From Shewanella sp. AS1 (lineage in GTDB: Bacteria > Pseudomonadota > Gammaproteobacteria > Enterobacterales > Shewanellaceae), in assembly GCF_021412565.1 (NCBI RefSeq), contig NZ_JAKCLJ010000014.1:27743-91742 (forward strand): a stretch of 64,000 bases of DNA. The letters run 5' to 3'. The position numbers and the translations under genes are program-made. The notes beneath the pieces are model-generated. The model saw only the letters and a program-made list of their open reading frames with translations, ran no database searches and had not been told where the DNA came from. How positions within the stretch are numbered: the first letter of the stretch is position 1; each line of letters opens with the position of its first letter. Shown one piece after another: positions 15,674 to 25,277 of the stretch.

Positions 15674-17827
15674 CTAGCGCCCTTTCTTACCAAACTCGCT
15701 AGTGAACTGTAATCCTTCATAAGGTGGATTAAATTGATCCTCTTTCGCCTTATGGTAGAGACCTATGGTAAACAGAGTGCCTTTACCTAGGGTCGAGCTC
15801 ACCTCTATCGTGCCGCCAATCCGCTTGATGATGCCGTAGCTTAAAGATAAGCCTAGGCCGGTACCATCCTTACGCGTGGTGTAGAAGGGGTCGAAAATTC
15901 GTCCGAGTTGCTCCTCTGGGATCCCCTTGCCCTCATCCTCGACCTCAATTTTCACCCCTATGGGTTCACCTGCTTGTAGCCAGTCATAGGTGCGGATCCA
16001 GATCCTGCCTTTGCCCTCCATGCCATCCATCGCGTGGGCGGCATTCACCACTAGGTTAATCAAGACTTGCAGCAACTGGGGGCGATTGACTTCGATGGGA
16101 TAGCTGGCGTTTAGCTCTTGGATCAATGTCACATCCTGCTTACGCACCGAGTGGCGCACTAAGATCAGCATCTCCTCGATAATAGGTGTCAGCTGGTGCA
16201 TCTCCAGCGGCGCATTAAACTCCCCAGGGCGACTGTACTGCAACAGGCTGCGGATAATAGTACTGATCCTACCCACCTGCTGAATCACTATCTCTATCTC
16301 CTCTTCCACATCGTCGGCTTTATCGCCCAACTCATATTTCAGCAGTTCCATATTGCCTAAAATAACCGCGGTAGGATTGTTGATCTCATGGGCAATACCC
16401 GCAGTCAATTCACCCAGGGCCGTGAGCTTCTCATTGGTCACCAGCTGCTGACGAGTCTCGTTAAGCAGCGCCACGTTGCGTTGCAGCTCATCGGTTTTTT
16501 CCTGCAGACTACGGGTACGCTCCTCGACCTTGACCTCCAGCTGCTCGGCGGCCGCCTGGATCTGGGCATTACGCCGCTGTAGGAGATCCAGCATGCGGTC
16601 AAACTGTTCAGCAAGATTGGACAGTTCATTGTCTTGTTCAAGCCCCAAGGAACCGATGCGCAGGTTTCGACCAGACTGCACCGCCTTGACCACATGATGT
16701 ATGCGTTCAATCGGCTGCAACAGGCTATAGGCGCCGCGATACACCAGCAGGCCCGACACCAGCAGCACTAGCATCAGAATGGTTCCCAGCTCTATGATGT
16801 TAAGCAGGTAATTATGAATAAAGGGCGATTCGGAAAAGCCGGTATAGATCATGCCGATCCGCTCGCCGCGCATATCTTTCAGGGGCGCATAGGCAGAAAT
16901 AAACCAATCATTATAAACAAACGCCCTGTCAACCCAAACCTCCCCTTGGATAAGCACCTTCTGTCTGACCTCTTCTGAAGCCAGACTTCCCAGAGCTCGC
17001 CCCTTAATCTGTGTATCTTGTGCCAGCATATGCAGGGGAACATTGGTACTGATACGGGTATTATCTAAGAAAATGGTCACTGTGCCGATAGAACGCTCTG
17101 GCAGGGCGCCCTTGTCATACACAAGATCACGAATATGATCGACGATACGGATATCACGATTCAGCAAGATCCCACCATCCAGATACCACCCCAGATTGCC
17201 ATCATCACCATAGATGGGTAGCAAACTGCGGCTGAGCATGCCCCGTTTCTCCACCGTTTTGGTAGGTTTTTGCGAGCGCGGTGTATCCACCAGTTCTATA
17301 ATAGCCTGCTGCTCTAGTTTTGGTTCCAGACGCGCCAGACGCTGAGGCTCGAGTACCATGAGACCCGAAATGGCCGCCCTGTTATCAATTTTAGGCAGCA
17401 TCACCCTAAGGTCGGGATCTGCTGCAGCCTCTGAGATACTGATCAGGCGGAGAAAATCCAGTTGTAATTCCTGCTTCTTCTGTTCAAGCAAGGCATCGAG
17501 ACGTTTTCTGACGGGGTCAGACTGAGTCTCTATTCGACGAAAATCATTTTGAAACGCCCAGGAGTCCTTGACCAACTCAAGTTGCTGCTCCTGCTTTTCC
17601 TGTACGGCTATAAGGGTGTTGCGGGCCACAGTCAAGTCAGCTTTTACCTTCATAAACAGCTGCTTGCCTGTATAACTTATGTTCCAGTAGATGGTGATAA
17701 ACACCAGACTTACTAAGGTGAGCAAGATGGGCAGCAGAGTCAGAATCAAGATACGATAGCGCACCTTGGCCCTTAACTGCTGCCAATTCATACCGGAAAG
17801 TTGCGGAAAGAGCGGCAAATTAATCAT
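15674..17827 (-). CDS. Sensor histidine kinase of the regulator pair next to tupA
   Basis: A 717-residue membrane kinase. Order: a transmembrane helix near the N-terminus, a large periplasmic sensor (about 300 residues, double-Cache-like), a second helix, HAMP, a coiled coil (EERTRSLQEKTDELQ), HisKA with AGIAHEINNPTA, and HATPase_c with LVNAAHAMDG, DEGKGIP and GTGLGLSLSYG. ATG 17827 overlaps the end of the regulator gene by a few bases; a TTG at 17848 is also possible. It should phosphorylate the NtrC-type regulator encoded just before it. The signal is unknown. Confidence 0.85.
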   Translation of the reverse strand: MINLPLFPQLSGMNWQQLRAKVRYRILILTLLPILLTLVSLVFITIYWNISYTGKQLFMKVKADLTVARNTLIAVQEKQEQQLELVKDSWAFQNDFRRIETQSDPVRKRLDALLEQKKQELQLDFLRLISISEAAADPDLRVMLPKIDNRAAISGLMVLEPQRLARLEPKLEQQAIIELVDTPRSQKPTKTVEKRGMLSRSLLPIYGDDGNLGWYLDGGILLNRDIRIVDHIRDLVYDKGALPERSIGTVTIFLDNTRISTNVPLHMLAQDTQIKGRALGSLASEEVRQKVLIQGEVWVDRAFVYNDWFISAYAPLKDMRGERIGMIYTGFSESPFIHNYLLNIIELGTILMLVLLVSGLLVYRGAYSLLQPIERIHHVVKAVQSGRNLRIGSLGLEQDNELSNLAEQFDRMLDLLQRRNAQIQAAAEQLEVKVEERTRSLQEKTDELQRNVALLNETRQQLVTNEKLTALGELTAGIAHEINNPTAVILGNMELLKYELGDKADDVEEEIEIVIQQVGRISTIIRSLLQYSRPGEFNAPLEMHQLTPIIEEMLILVRHSVRKQDVTLIQELNASYPIEVNRPQLLQVLINLVVNAAHAMDGMEGKGRIWIRTYDWLQAGEPIGVKIEVEDEGKGIPEEQLGRIFDPFYTTRKDGTGLGLSLSYGIIKRIGGTIEVSSTLGKGTLFTIGLYHKAKEDQFNPPYEGLQFTSEFGKKGR

Positions 17828-19202
17828 CCTCGCTTGAATCGAGTTCAAACCACTCTTTATATTTACGATCTAAGGTCTTTCTCGATACCCCGAGATCCCG
17901 CGCAGCGGCAGATTTATTGCCCTGATGCAGATCCACCACTGACATAACATGTTGTTTTTCAACTTCTTTTAGTGTCCAGTCCAGCGGGTAACCCGCTTCG
18001 CTTGGGGCATCTGCCTTAGGCAGCTGCTTCCAATATTCCGCAGGCGGCTTACCCAGGAGAATACAGCGCTCTATCATATTGCGCAGCTCACGAATATTAC
18101 CCGGCCACTGGTGCTGCTGCAGTTTAAGCATATCTTCATGGCTCCACACCACCTCTTTAACCCCCAGTTCGGCCGCCAGTTGACGGGTAAAATGATGAGT
18201 CAATTCAACCACATCTTCGGGTCGCTCGCGCAGTGGCGGGATCACTATATCCAGCACGTTAAGGCGATAGAAGAGATCGCGTCTGAAATTGCCATCCTCT
18301 ACCTCATCGGCCAGCTTACGGTTAGTCGCCGCCAATACACGCACATCGATATTGATCTCTTTTTCACTCCCCACAGGGCGGATAGCACGCTGCTCTAACA
18401 CCCTCAGCAGTGCGGTTTGCATCTTAAGTGGCATCTCGCCAATTTCATCGAGGAAGATAGTTCCGCCGGAGGCGAAGCTAAACAGACCTTCGCGGGTGCC
18501 CTTGGCGCCGGTGAAGGAACCCGCCGCATGACCAAACAGTTCGCTTTCCAGCAACTCTGGGGCTATCGCACCACAGTTAACCGGTACAAAGGGGCCCTGG
18601 CGGCCACTGAGCAGGTGCAGTTGTCGCGCCACCAGCTCCTTACCTGTGCCCGACTCGCCTTCAATTAAGATCACTGAGTTAGTGGGCGCCACCCGCTCGA
18701 TAACCCGTTTCACCTCTGTCATAGCATCGCTGCTGCCGATAATGCTGGAGGAGTGTCCAAAAGAGACTTCACGGCGCAACATCAGGTTTTCACGCTTAAG
18801 CAGACGTCGCTCGATGCAGCGATCCACCGCCTTCATCATCTGCTCCAGATGGAAAGGCTTCATAATAAAGTCAGAGGCGCCGGCCCTTAATGCCTTAATC
18901 GCCACATCCATATCGGCATAACCTGTCATGAAGATGATATCCGAGCGCCGCTCCTGATCGCCCAAGGCTTCATCCCACTCGATCCCCGAACGTCCGGGCA
19001 GGCGGATATCGACAATCAAGAGATCGAAATGGCAACGACTTCGCAGTTGCTCGGCATCTTCGACACTGCCGGCGGTTTCTACCAGGGCGAACTTTTTCGA
19101 TAGCGCCTTCTTCAAAAAACTTCTCATACCCGGCTCATCGTCGACGATCAACACAGATACGGCTGAAGGAAGGGGTTTAATCTCTTTGCTAGGTTGGCTC
19201 AT
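17820..19202 (-). CDS. Sigma-54-dependent NtrC-family response regulator
   Basis: 460 residues. Receiver domain with phospho-acceptor Asp65 (LLIVDIRLPG) and the acidic pair VDDEPG; AAA+ domain with Walker A GESGTGKE, the sigma-54 contact loop GSFTGA and Walker B TIFLDEIGE; and a C-terminal Fis-type helix-turn-helix (KSAAARDLGVSRKTLDRKY). The start MSQPSK at 19202 fits the receiver boundary better than the longer frame at 19253. It is divergent from tupA, which has a near-consensus sigma-54 promoter, so that operon is its most obvious target. Confidence 0.9.
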   Translation of the reverse strand: MSQPSKEIKPLPSAVSVLIVDDEPGMRSFLKKALSKKFALVETAGSVEDAEQLRSRCHFDLLIVDIRLPGRSGIEWDEALGDQERRSDIIFMTGYADMDVAIKALRAGASDFIMKPFHLEQMMKAVDRCIERRLLKRENLMLRREVSFGHSSSIIGSSDAMTEVKRVIERVAPTNSVILIEGESGTGKELVARQLHLLSGRQGPFVPVNCGAIAPELLESELFGHAAGSFTGAKGTREGLFSFASGGTIFLDEIGEMPLKMQTALLRVLEQRAIRPVGSEKEINIDVRVLAATNRKLADEVEDGNFRRDLFYRLNVLDIVIPPLRERPEDVVELTHHFTRQLAAELGVKEVVWSHEDMLKLQQHQWPGNIRELRNMIERCILLGKPPAEYWKQLPKADAPSEAGYPLDWTLKEVEKQHVMSVVDLHQGNKSAAARDLGVSRKTLDRKYKEWFELDSSEDD

Positions 19203-19294
19203 ATTGTCTGCTTTTGGACATTTTGACTCACATAAACTTAATACTAGCATCAAAGCGCGGCAAATAGACGTGCCTATAGCTCATGAATCGCCAC

Positions 19295-19367
19295 TTGCGA
19301 CATTCTGTCTGGATAAATTTTGCCAATAACGCGACAAAGATCACGTTTCATATCCGAGTTGTGACAA
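19295..19367. promoter_or_regulatory. Candidate activator-binding repeats upstream of tupA
   Basis: Three related GYGACA elements lie between the divergent genes: TTGCGACA at 19295-19302, GCGACAAA at 19331-19338 and the palindrome TTGTGACAA at 19359-19367, spaced about 30-34 bp (about three helical turns). They sit upstream of the sigma-54 promoter and could bind the NtrC-type regulator. Inference only. Confidence 0.35.
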
Positions 19368-19387
19368 TTTCAGGCCAGATTTGCCTT

Positions 19388-19403
19388 TGGCATCCTTCTT
19401 GCT
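19388..19403 (+). promoter_or_regulatory. Sigma-54 (-24/-12) promoter of the tup-mob-moe operon
   Basis: TGGCATCCTTCTTGCT fits the sigma-54 consensus (TGGCAY, then TTGCW), with GG at 19389-19390 and GC at 19401-19402 exactly ten bases apart. The transcript would start near 19414, about 95 bases before the tupA ATG. The adjacent divergent gene encodes a sigma-54 activator. Confidence 0.8.
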
Positions 19404-19509
19404 GCTATCTGGCTGAAATTACTCGGGTGCGTGTTAGCCCCACGATTTCTCTCATCAATTAATTTATGCGAACGGCAAATCGCACATTTGGCTAGGCCAA
19501 GGAGCAAAA

Positions 19510-20322
19510 ATGTTAAACTTAAAATCGATTTTCAGTGTGGCACTGATCGCAAGCGCAGTCGCTATTTTACCGGCGCAAGCTCAGGAAGAGATCAAGCTGG
19601 CGACCACCACCAGCACAGAGAACTCAGGCTTACTCGGTTACCTGTTACCTAAGTTTGAAGCCGAGTCAGGTTATAAGGTACAGGTTATCGCGACCGGTAC
19701 GGGTAAGGCGCTTAAATTAGCCAGCCAAGGTGATGTGGATGTGGTTATGACTCACGCCCCTGCAGCGGAAGCAAAATTTGTTGAGCAGGGCTTCGGTGTG
19801 ATGCCCCGTGGCATAATGGAAAACGATTTTGTGATCTTGGGCCCTAAAAACGACCCAGCCAAGATCCGCAGCAGTAAGACAGCTGAAGAAGCTTTTGCTA
19901 AAATAGCCGGCTCTGGTAAAGGCTTTGTTTCTCGTGGTGATAACTCTGGCACCAACATGAAAGAGATCATCATCTGGAAAGGCGCAGAGATCGAACCTAA
20001 CTTCGAAGGTTACCGTTCTATCGGACAGGGCATGGGCAAAACCCTGCTGATGGCGAACGAACTGCAGGCTTACACTCTCTCGGATCGCGGTACTTTTGTG
20101 GCTTATAAGGCCAAGCTCGATTTAGCAGTGGATTTCGATGGTGGTGCCGCACTGGCCAACCCTTACCAGATCATTCTGATTAACCCGGAAAAATATCCAG
20201 ATCTGAATCATAAAGGTGCCAAGGCATTGAGTGATTGGTTAATCGGTGATGAAGCCCAGCAAATGATTAACAGCTATACCGTTTCCGGTGAGCAACTGTT
20301 TAAGGCTACATACAATAAATGA
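19510..20322 (+). CDS. tupA: Tungstate ABC transporter, periplasmic binding protein TupA
   Basis: A 270-residue exported binding protein. The signal peptide is MLNLKSIFSV...LPAQAQ. The mature start EIKLATTTSTENSGLLGYLLP has the TTTSTxxSGL oxyanion motif typical of TupA, rather than the ModA pattern. Further signatures are ATGTGKALKLASQGDVDVVMTHAP and the conserved SRGDNSGTN. AAGGAGC precedes the ATG at good distance. It is the first gene of tupABC followed by molybdopterin genes, driven by a sigma-54 promoter. Tungstate preference follows from family; molybdate cannot be excluded. Confidence 0.9.
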   Translation: MLNLKSIFSVALIASAVAILPAQAQEEIKLATTTSTENSGLLGYLLPKFEAESGYKVQVIATGTGKALKLASQGDVDVVMTHAPAAEAKFVEQGFGVMPRGIMENDFVILGPKNDPAKIRSSKTAEEAFAKIAGSGKGFVSRGDNSGTNMKEIIIWKGAEIEPNFEGYRSIGQGMGKTLLMANELQAYTLSDRGTFVAYKAKLDLAVDFDGGAALANPYQIILINPEKYPDLNHKGAKALSDWLIGDEAQQMINSYTVSGEQLFKATYNK

Positions 20323-21026
20323 ATGAAGGCTGGTTAGCCCTGATACAGCAGGCTTTTCGTCTGCTGTTTTCTTTAGACCCAGATGTGTGGTCCATAGTGA
20401 ATGTCTCCTTTGTCGTCTCGATTGCGGCACTGGCACTCACCCTGTTTCCATCTATGATCCTCGGCTTTATTCTGGCTTTCGCCCGTTTTCCCGGTCGCTG
20501 GTTCGTTACCAATCTGGTTCAGACCTTGCAGTCGATCCCTACAGTAGTGATCGGCCTGCTGGGTTACCTATTACTGACCCGCATGGGACCCCTTGGGGAG
20601 CTGCGCTGGCTATTCACCCAGAAGGGGATGATCTTAGGCCAGATGATGATCTGCGCCCCTGTGCTAATCGCCATGAGCCAGGCCGCCTTTACCAGTGTCG
20701 ATAAACGGGCCTGGGAGACCTCGCGCACCTTGGGTGCCTCCTGGCTACGCGCCGTGTGGGGGATCTGCCGCGAACTGAAAGTACCACTGCTAATGGCGAT
20801 TGTCGCCGCTTTTAGCCGCATTGTCACAGAAGTCGGCTGCTCCATGATGATAGGGGGCAATATTGCCGATGCGACCCGCAATATTCCCACGGCTATCGCT
20901 CTGGAAACCAGTAAAGGGGATTTTGCCCAGGCGATCGCCCTGGGACTGGTATTATTAATTCTCTCACTAATACTTAACTTTACCTTAGGGACATTAAGAG
21001 GCAAAGCCGAGCCGAGGAGCCACTGA
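20319..21026 (+). CDS. tupB: Tungstate ABC transporter permease TupB
   Basis: A 235-residue inner-membrane permease. It has five to six hydrophobic segments and the ABC-permease coupling loop around DKRAWETSRTLGASWLRA (EAA-like motif). Its ATG overlaps the tupA stop by 4 bp. It forms the channel with TupA and TupC. The 3' end is 2 bp from tupC. Confidence 0.9.
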   Translation: MNEGWLALIQQAFRLLFSLDPDVWSIVNVSFVVSIAALALTLFPSMILGFILAFARFPGRWFVTNLVQTLQSIPTVVIGLLGYLLLTRMGPLGELRWLFTQKGMILGQMMICAPVLIAMSQAAFTSVDKRAWETSRTLGASWLRAVWGICRELKVPLLMAIVAAFSRIVTEVGCSMMIGGNIADATRNIPTAIALETSKGDFAQAIALGLVLLILSLILNFTLGTLRGKAEPRSH

Positions 21027-21028
21027 TT

Positions 21029-21760
21029 ATGGCCCAAAACAGTATGGTCAAAATTACCGCTAATAATATCGAGATGCGCTTTGGCGACCGCCTATTGTAT
21101 CGCTTCGACCGACTCTGCTTTCCTCAGCAGCAAACCATACATCTGCAGGGCGACAATGGCTCGGGTAAAACCACCCTAATGAAGCTGTTTGCTGGCCTGC
21201 AAACGCCAAGTCAGGGTAAGTTTCGGCTTGAGGGCTTCGACACCTCTCCCTGGTGGCGGCGCAATCCCCTGTTAGGCAAGGCAGTCTATCTGCACCAGCA
21301 CCCTTATCTGTTTGATGGCACTACAGATTATAACCTGCACTATGTACAGCCCTTTTGCCAGCTCAGCAATCAGGAGATAGCGCAGAGAGCCAAGGTCGCC
21401 ATCGAGATGGCGCAGTTGGGGGATCTACTGACACAGCAGGCGGCCAATCTTTCCGGTGGCGAGCGCCAACGCCTGGCCATCGCCCGCGCCTGGATCATGC
21501 GCCCTAAACTGTTGATGCTGGACGAGCCCACCTCCAACATGGATAAACTGTCCCAACAGTTGGTGCGCAACATGATAGTCGACCTGAAACAGCAAGGCAC
21601 AGGCATGCTGATCAGCAGTCATCAGAGCTGTTCCCTCACATCTCTGTGCGAGCAAAACTGGTATATTCGTCAGCAGCAGATAGTCACAGATGAAGTTCAA
21701 TCTGCCATAACAACCACGAATCACACTCAACAGGAATTACATTATGTCTCAGCAAATTGA
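21029..21760 (+). CDS. tupC: Tungstate ABC transporter ATPase TupC
   Basis: A 243-residue ABC ATPase with Walker [10 protein letters not shown] (about residues 39-47), a Q-loop around YLHQHPYLF, signature LSGGERQR and Walker [13 protein letters not shown], and the switch His in SSHQS. It lies 2 bp after tupB and overlaps mobA by 17 bp. It energises tungstate uptake for the molybdenum/tungsten cofactor made by the downstream genes. Confidence 0.9.
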   Translation: MAQNSMVKITANNIEMRFGDRLLYRFDRLCFPQQQTIHLQGDNGSGKTTLMKLFAGLQTPSQGKFRLEGFDTSPWWRRNPLLGKAVYLHQHPYLFDGTTDYNLHYVQPFCQLSNQEIAQRAKVAIEMAQLGDLLTQQAANLSGGERQRLAIARAWIMRPKLLMLDEPTSNMDKLSQQLVRNMIVDLKQQGTGMLISSHQSCSLTSLCEQNWYIRQQQIVTDEVQSAITTTNHTQQELHYVSAN

Positions 21761-22334
21761 TGCGGTGATCCTTGCCGGTGGCATGGCAAGACGCATGGGG
21801 GGAAACGACAAGGGATTGGTCGAGCTTAATGGCAAACCTATGATTGCCCATGCCATCGACAGAATAAAACCCCAGGTTAAGGAGATCCTGATCAACGCAA
21901 ACCGCAATCAAAACCGTTATGCTGAGTTTGGTTTTCAGGTTATCAGCGATGAGGATTCGGGCTACCTGGGCCCCTTAGCGGGCATGATCACCGCCATGGG
22001 GCACACACAGGCCGATTATCTTCTGGTGGTGCCATGTGACTGCCCTCTGCTGCCGCTAGATTTAGTCGGGAGAATGCTCAAGGCTATTAACGGCCAGGGA
22101 GCCGAGATGGCGGTGGCCAGTGACGGCAAACGCGAACAACCTGTGGTGCTATTGATGAAACCCGAGCTACGCGCATCGATGAAGGCGTTTTTAGATGCGG
22201 GCGAGCGCAAAATTGACTTCTGGTATGCCAAGCATAACTGCGTGGTGTGTGAATTCTCCGACCAGCCGAATGCGTTCGTCAACGTCAATACACCAGAACA
22301 AAAACAACAATTGTCTGAGGCAATTGCCAACTAA
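21744..22334 (+). CDS. mobA: Molybdenum cofactor guanylyltransferase MobA
   Basis: A 196-residue enzyme that attaches GMP to Mo-molybdopterin to form the MGD cofactor of DMSO/nitrate-reductase-type enzymes. The N-terminal nucleotide loop [16 protein letters not shown] (about residues 10-25) and [10 protein letters not shown], with the metal-binding Asp, are diagnostic. It overlaps tupC by 17 bp and is followed after 15 bp by the mobB-moeA fusion. Shewanella has many such periplasmic reductases. Confidence 0.93.
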   Translation: MSQQIDAVILAGGMARRMGGNDKGLVELNGKPMIAHAIDRIKPQVKEILINANRNQNRYAEFGFQVISDEDSGYLGPLAGMITAMGHTQADYLLVVPCDCPLLPLDLVGRMLKAINGQGAEMAVASDGKREQPVVLLMKPELRASMKAFLDAGERKIDFWYAKHNCVVCEFSDQPNAFVNVNTPEQKQQLSEAIAN

Positions 22335-22349
22335 ATTTTAGAGGTTTAC

Positions 22350-24155
22350 ATGAGCATTCCGTTTAACAATCCACTGTCGATCCCGGTTCTTGGATTTTGC
22401 GCTTACAGCGGTACGGGCAAGACAACTCTGCTCAAGAAATTGATCCCAGAGCTTAATCGTCGTGGGCTGCGTCTGGCTGTCATTAAACATGCTCACCACA
22501 ATTTCGATGTGGATATTCCCGGCAAAGACAGTTACGAGATGCGTAAAGCCGGTGCCAGACAGATGCTGGTCGCTTCCCATGTACGCTGGGCGCTGATGAC
22601 AGAAGATCTCGTTGAAGAGGCGCCATCCCTGCCACACCTGTTAAAGCAGATAGAAGCAGACAAGGTGGATATCGTTCTGGTCGAAGGCTTCAAGAAGCTG
22701 GAACTGCCTAAGATAGAACTGCACCGCGCCGCCCACGGTAAACCCTTTATTCATACCCATGACGCCAACATTCAGGCCATCGCCTGCTGCGACGACACTG
22801 TGCTTCCCTCAGAGCTGCGTCGCCTAGATATCAACAATGTCGGCCAAATTGCCGATTTTGTTATCGAATATGCCAAGCAGTGGACCGCCTCTGGCACCCA
22901 ACTGCCGCTGCAAGCCGCACCTGAGTGCGGCTGCGAACTGGACACAAGCAAGACGCTCTCGGTCAGACAAGGGATCGACAAGATCCTCACCTATGTTAAC
23001 CCCATCAGGGTGAGCGAACTTGTGGATATTGACGACAGCAGCAACCGGGTGCTTGCCGAGGACGCCATCTCACCTGTGGATGTACCTCAGCATACCAACT
23101 CGGCGATGGACGGCTACGCCTTTAAGTTCTCTGAGCCCATGCTGGGCAGCTACAAAATCGTCGCCGATGTGATGGCAGGCCACAGCTATCCTGGCACGCT
23201 ACAGGCCGGTGAGGCGGTACGTATCATGACTGGCGCACCAATGCCTGTGGGCGCCGATACTGTGCAGATGAAAGAGCTGGCCGAAGAGAACGGCCAAACA
23301 GTGAGTTTTAACGGCGAGATCCGCTTAGGGGATCATGTACGTCAGGCCGGTGAAGATATTGCCAAAGACACCACGGCACTCGCCGCAGGTCACAGGCTGC
23401 AAGCGGCCCATCAGGGTATGCTAGCATCCTTAGGCTTCGGTCGCCTGCCTGTGTATCGTAAACCTAAGGTGGCGGTGTTTTCCACCGGCGATGAAGTCTG
23501 TCAGCCGGGCGAGCCACTCAAACAAAACTGCATCTATGACTCCAACCGTTTCACCATCAAGTCTATGGTGAAGCAGTTGGGCTGTGAGGTGATCGATCTT
23601 GGCATCATCCACGACTCGGAAGCGGCATTAGTTGAGGCCTTGAAAGGCGCAGCAACTCAAGCCGACGTGGTGATTAGCTCAGGTGGTGTCTCGGTTGGCG
23701 ATGCCGATTTCATAAAACTGGCACTGGCAAAAGTCGGTCAAATCAATTTCTGGCGCATCAATATGCGCCCCGGCCGTCCACTGGCCTTCGGTCAGATCGG
23801 CGGCAGCCTGTTCTTCGGTCTGCCCGGCAACCCTGTGGCCGTGATGGTCTCCTTCATGCAATTTGTACAACCTGCACTGCGTAAATTGGCTGGCGAAACC
23901 GATTGGGCGCCAACCTTAGTGCCCGCCATCGCCGATGCGCCACTGCGCAGCCGCTGTGGCCGTACCGAGTTTATGCGCGGCGTACATCATCTGGCCAGTG
24001 ACGGCAAGCTGCATGTGACCAGCACGGGCGCCCAGGGTTCTGGCATGCTCAGCTCCATGGTCAGAGGCAACTGCCTTATCGTGATCGGTGAGCGTGATGA
24101 ACAGCTGATGCCTGGCGATACCGTTTATATTCAGCCATTTAGCGATCTATTGTAA
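22350..24155 (+). CDS. moeA: MobB-MoeA fusion: GTP-binding MobB domain plus molybdopterin molybdenumtransferase
   Basis: 601 residues with two domains normally encoded separately in E. coli. Residues about 1-175 are MobB: P-loop CAYSGTGKTTLLKK, VIKHAHHNFDVD and LVEGFKK. Residues about 200-601 are MoeA: PQHTNSAMDGYAF, VRIMTGAPMPVGADT, FSTGDEV, SSGGVSVGDADF and LPGNPVAVMVSF. MoeA inserts the metal into molybdopterin; MobB assists guanylation by MobA, encoded just upstream. A short linker with CGCEL separates the domains. Confidence 0.93.
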   Translation: MSIPFNNPLSIPVLGFCAYSGTGKTTLLKKLIPELNRRGLRLAVIKHAHHNFDVDIPGKDSYEMRKAGARQMLVASHVRWALMTEDLVEEAPSLPHLLKQIEADKVDIVLVEGFKKLELPKIELHRAAHGKPFIHTHDANIQAIACCDDTVLPSELRRLDINNVGQIADFVIEYAKQWTASGTQLPLQAAPECGCELDTSKTLSVRQGIDKILTYVNPIRVSELVDIDDSSNRVLAEDAISPVDVPQHTNSAMDGYAFKFSEPMLGSYKIVADVMAGHSYPGTLQAGEAVRIMTGAPMPVGADTVQMKELAEENGQTVSFNGEIRLGDHVRQAGEDIAKDTTALAAGHRLQAAHQGMLASLGFGRLPVYRKPKVAVFSTGDEVCQPGEPLKQNCIYDSNRFTIKSMVKQLGCEVIDLGIIHDSEAALVEALKGAATQADVVISSGGVSVGDADFIKLALAKVGQINFWRINMRPGRPLAFGQIGGSLFFGLPGNPVAVMVSFMQFVQPALRKLAGETDWAPTLVPAIADAPLRSRCGRTEFMRGVHHLASDGKLHVTSTGAQGSGMLSSMVRGNCLIVIGERDEQLMPGDTVYIQPFSDLL

Positions 24156-24167
24156 GTAATTTTTTAT

Positions 24168-24195
24168 GGGCCTGCTCACCCAAGTGAGTAGGCCC
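24168..24195 (+). repeat. Stem-loop between moeA and moaA
   Basis: A 12-bp stem (24168-24179 with 24184-24195, one G-T pair) has a 4-nt loop and ends directly before the moaA ribosome site AAGGTG. It has no T-run after it. It may tune translation or mRNA stability of moaA. It does not resemble the large Moco riboswitch. Confidence 0.6.
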
Positions 24196-24208
24196 AAGGT
24201 GATGTAAC

Positions 24209-25195
24209 ATGAGTTTAATTGTCGATACTTTTGGCCGCACGGTTGAATATTTACGCCTCTCGGTAACAGACAGATGCGATTTTCGCTGCGTCTACTGCAT
24301 GAGCGAAGACCCCTGCTTCCTCGATAGAAATCAGGTGCTGAGTCTCGAAGAGCTGGCATGGGTAGGACAGGCTTTTACCGAGCTAGGAGTGAAAAAAATT
24401 CGCCTGACCGGCGGTGAACCTCTGGTCAGAACCGATTGCGATCAATTGGTGGAACTGCTGGGCAAACTGCCGGGGTTGAAAGAACTGTCTATGACTACCA
24501 ATGGCTCCAGATTAACCAAGTTCGCCGACAAGATGCGTCAGTCGGGGCTGGATAGACTCAATATCAGCTTAGACACTCTCAACCCAGATCTCTTTACCCA
24601 GCTCACGCGCAACGGCAAGCTGGAGCGCGTCATCGCCGGTATCGATGCCGCCAAGGCCGCCGGGTTTAACCGTATCAAGATCAATGCGGTAATTTTGCGG
24701 GGACAAAACGATGGCGAGGTACTGGATCTGATCGAATTTTGTCGCGGGCGGGAACTGGATATCGCCTTTATCGAAGAGATGCCGCTCGGGGTGATGGATG
24801 AACGCAAACAGAGTCGTCACTGCAGCAGCGATGAAGTCAAAGCCATTATCCAACAACGCTATCCTCTGATGGTGTCAGATAAACGCACAGGTGGACCCGC
24901 GCGCTATTACACTATGCCCGGCAGCAACATACATGTGGGCTTTATCTCGCCCCACAGCAATAACTTCTGCCATGAGTGTAACCGGGTGCGAGTGACAGTC
25001 GAAGGCCGACTGCTGCTCTGTCTGGGCAATGAAAATTCGGTGGATCTCAAGGCCGTGGTGCGTGAATATCCCGGCGATATCGAACGTCTGAAACAGACCA
25101 TTCTCGATGCCATCAAGCTAAAACCCAAAGAGCATCACTTCGGCTCAGAGGGCGATACCCAGATCTTGCGTTTTATGAATGCCACAGGCGGTTAA
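24209..25195 (+). CDS. moaA: GTP 3',8-cyclase MoaA
   Basis: A radical-SAM enzyme of 328 residues for the first step of molybdopterin synthesis. The N-terminal cluster motif CDFRCVYC (CxxxCxxC) is near residues 24-31, GGEPLVRTD follows, and the C-terminal second cluster reads CHECNRVRVTVEGRLLLC. The essential C-terminal Gly-Gly is present (NATGG, stop). It is last in the tup-mob-moe-moaA run, 53 bp after moeA behind a stem-loop. The other moa genes are not in this window. Confidence 0.95.
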   Translation: MSLIVDTFGRTVEYLRLSVTDRCDFRCVYCMSEDPCFLDRNQVLSLEELAWVGQAFTELGVKKIRLTGGEPLVRTDCDQLVELLGKLPGLKELSMTTNGSRLTKFADKMRQSGLDRLNISLDTLNPDLFTQLTRNGKLERVIAGIDAAKAAGFNRIKINAVILRGQNDGEVLDLIEFCRGRELDIAFIEEMPLGVMDERKQSRHCSSDEVKAIIQQRYPLMVSDKRTGGPARYYTMPGSNIHVGFISPHSNNFCHECNRVRVTVEGRLLLCLGNENSVDLKAVVREYPGDIERLKQTILDAIKLKPKEHHFGSEGDTQILRFMNATGG

Positions 25196-25277
25196 CTTTC
25201 CCCCTAACCAGCGGATGCTCTGATAAAGTTTCGATGATACACTCAAGTCAGGTCTGGCTTGTGTGTGCAGGGAATAC

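Noticed and set aside
24156..24208. Moco riboswitch in front of moaA
   Set aside because: The 53-base gap is too short for that aptamer; only one hairpin is present.
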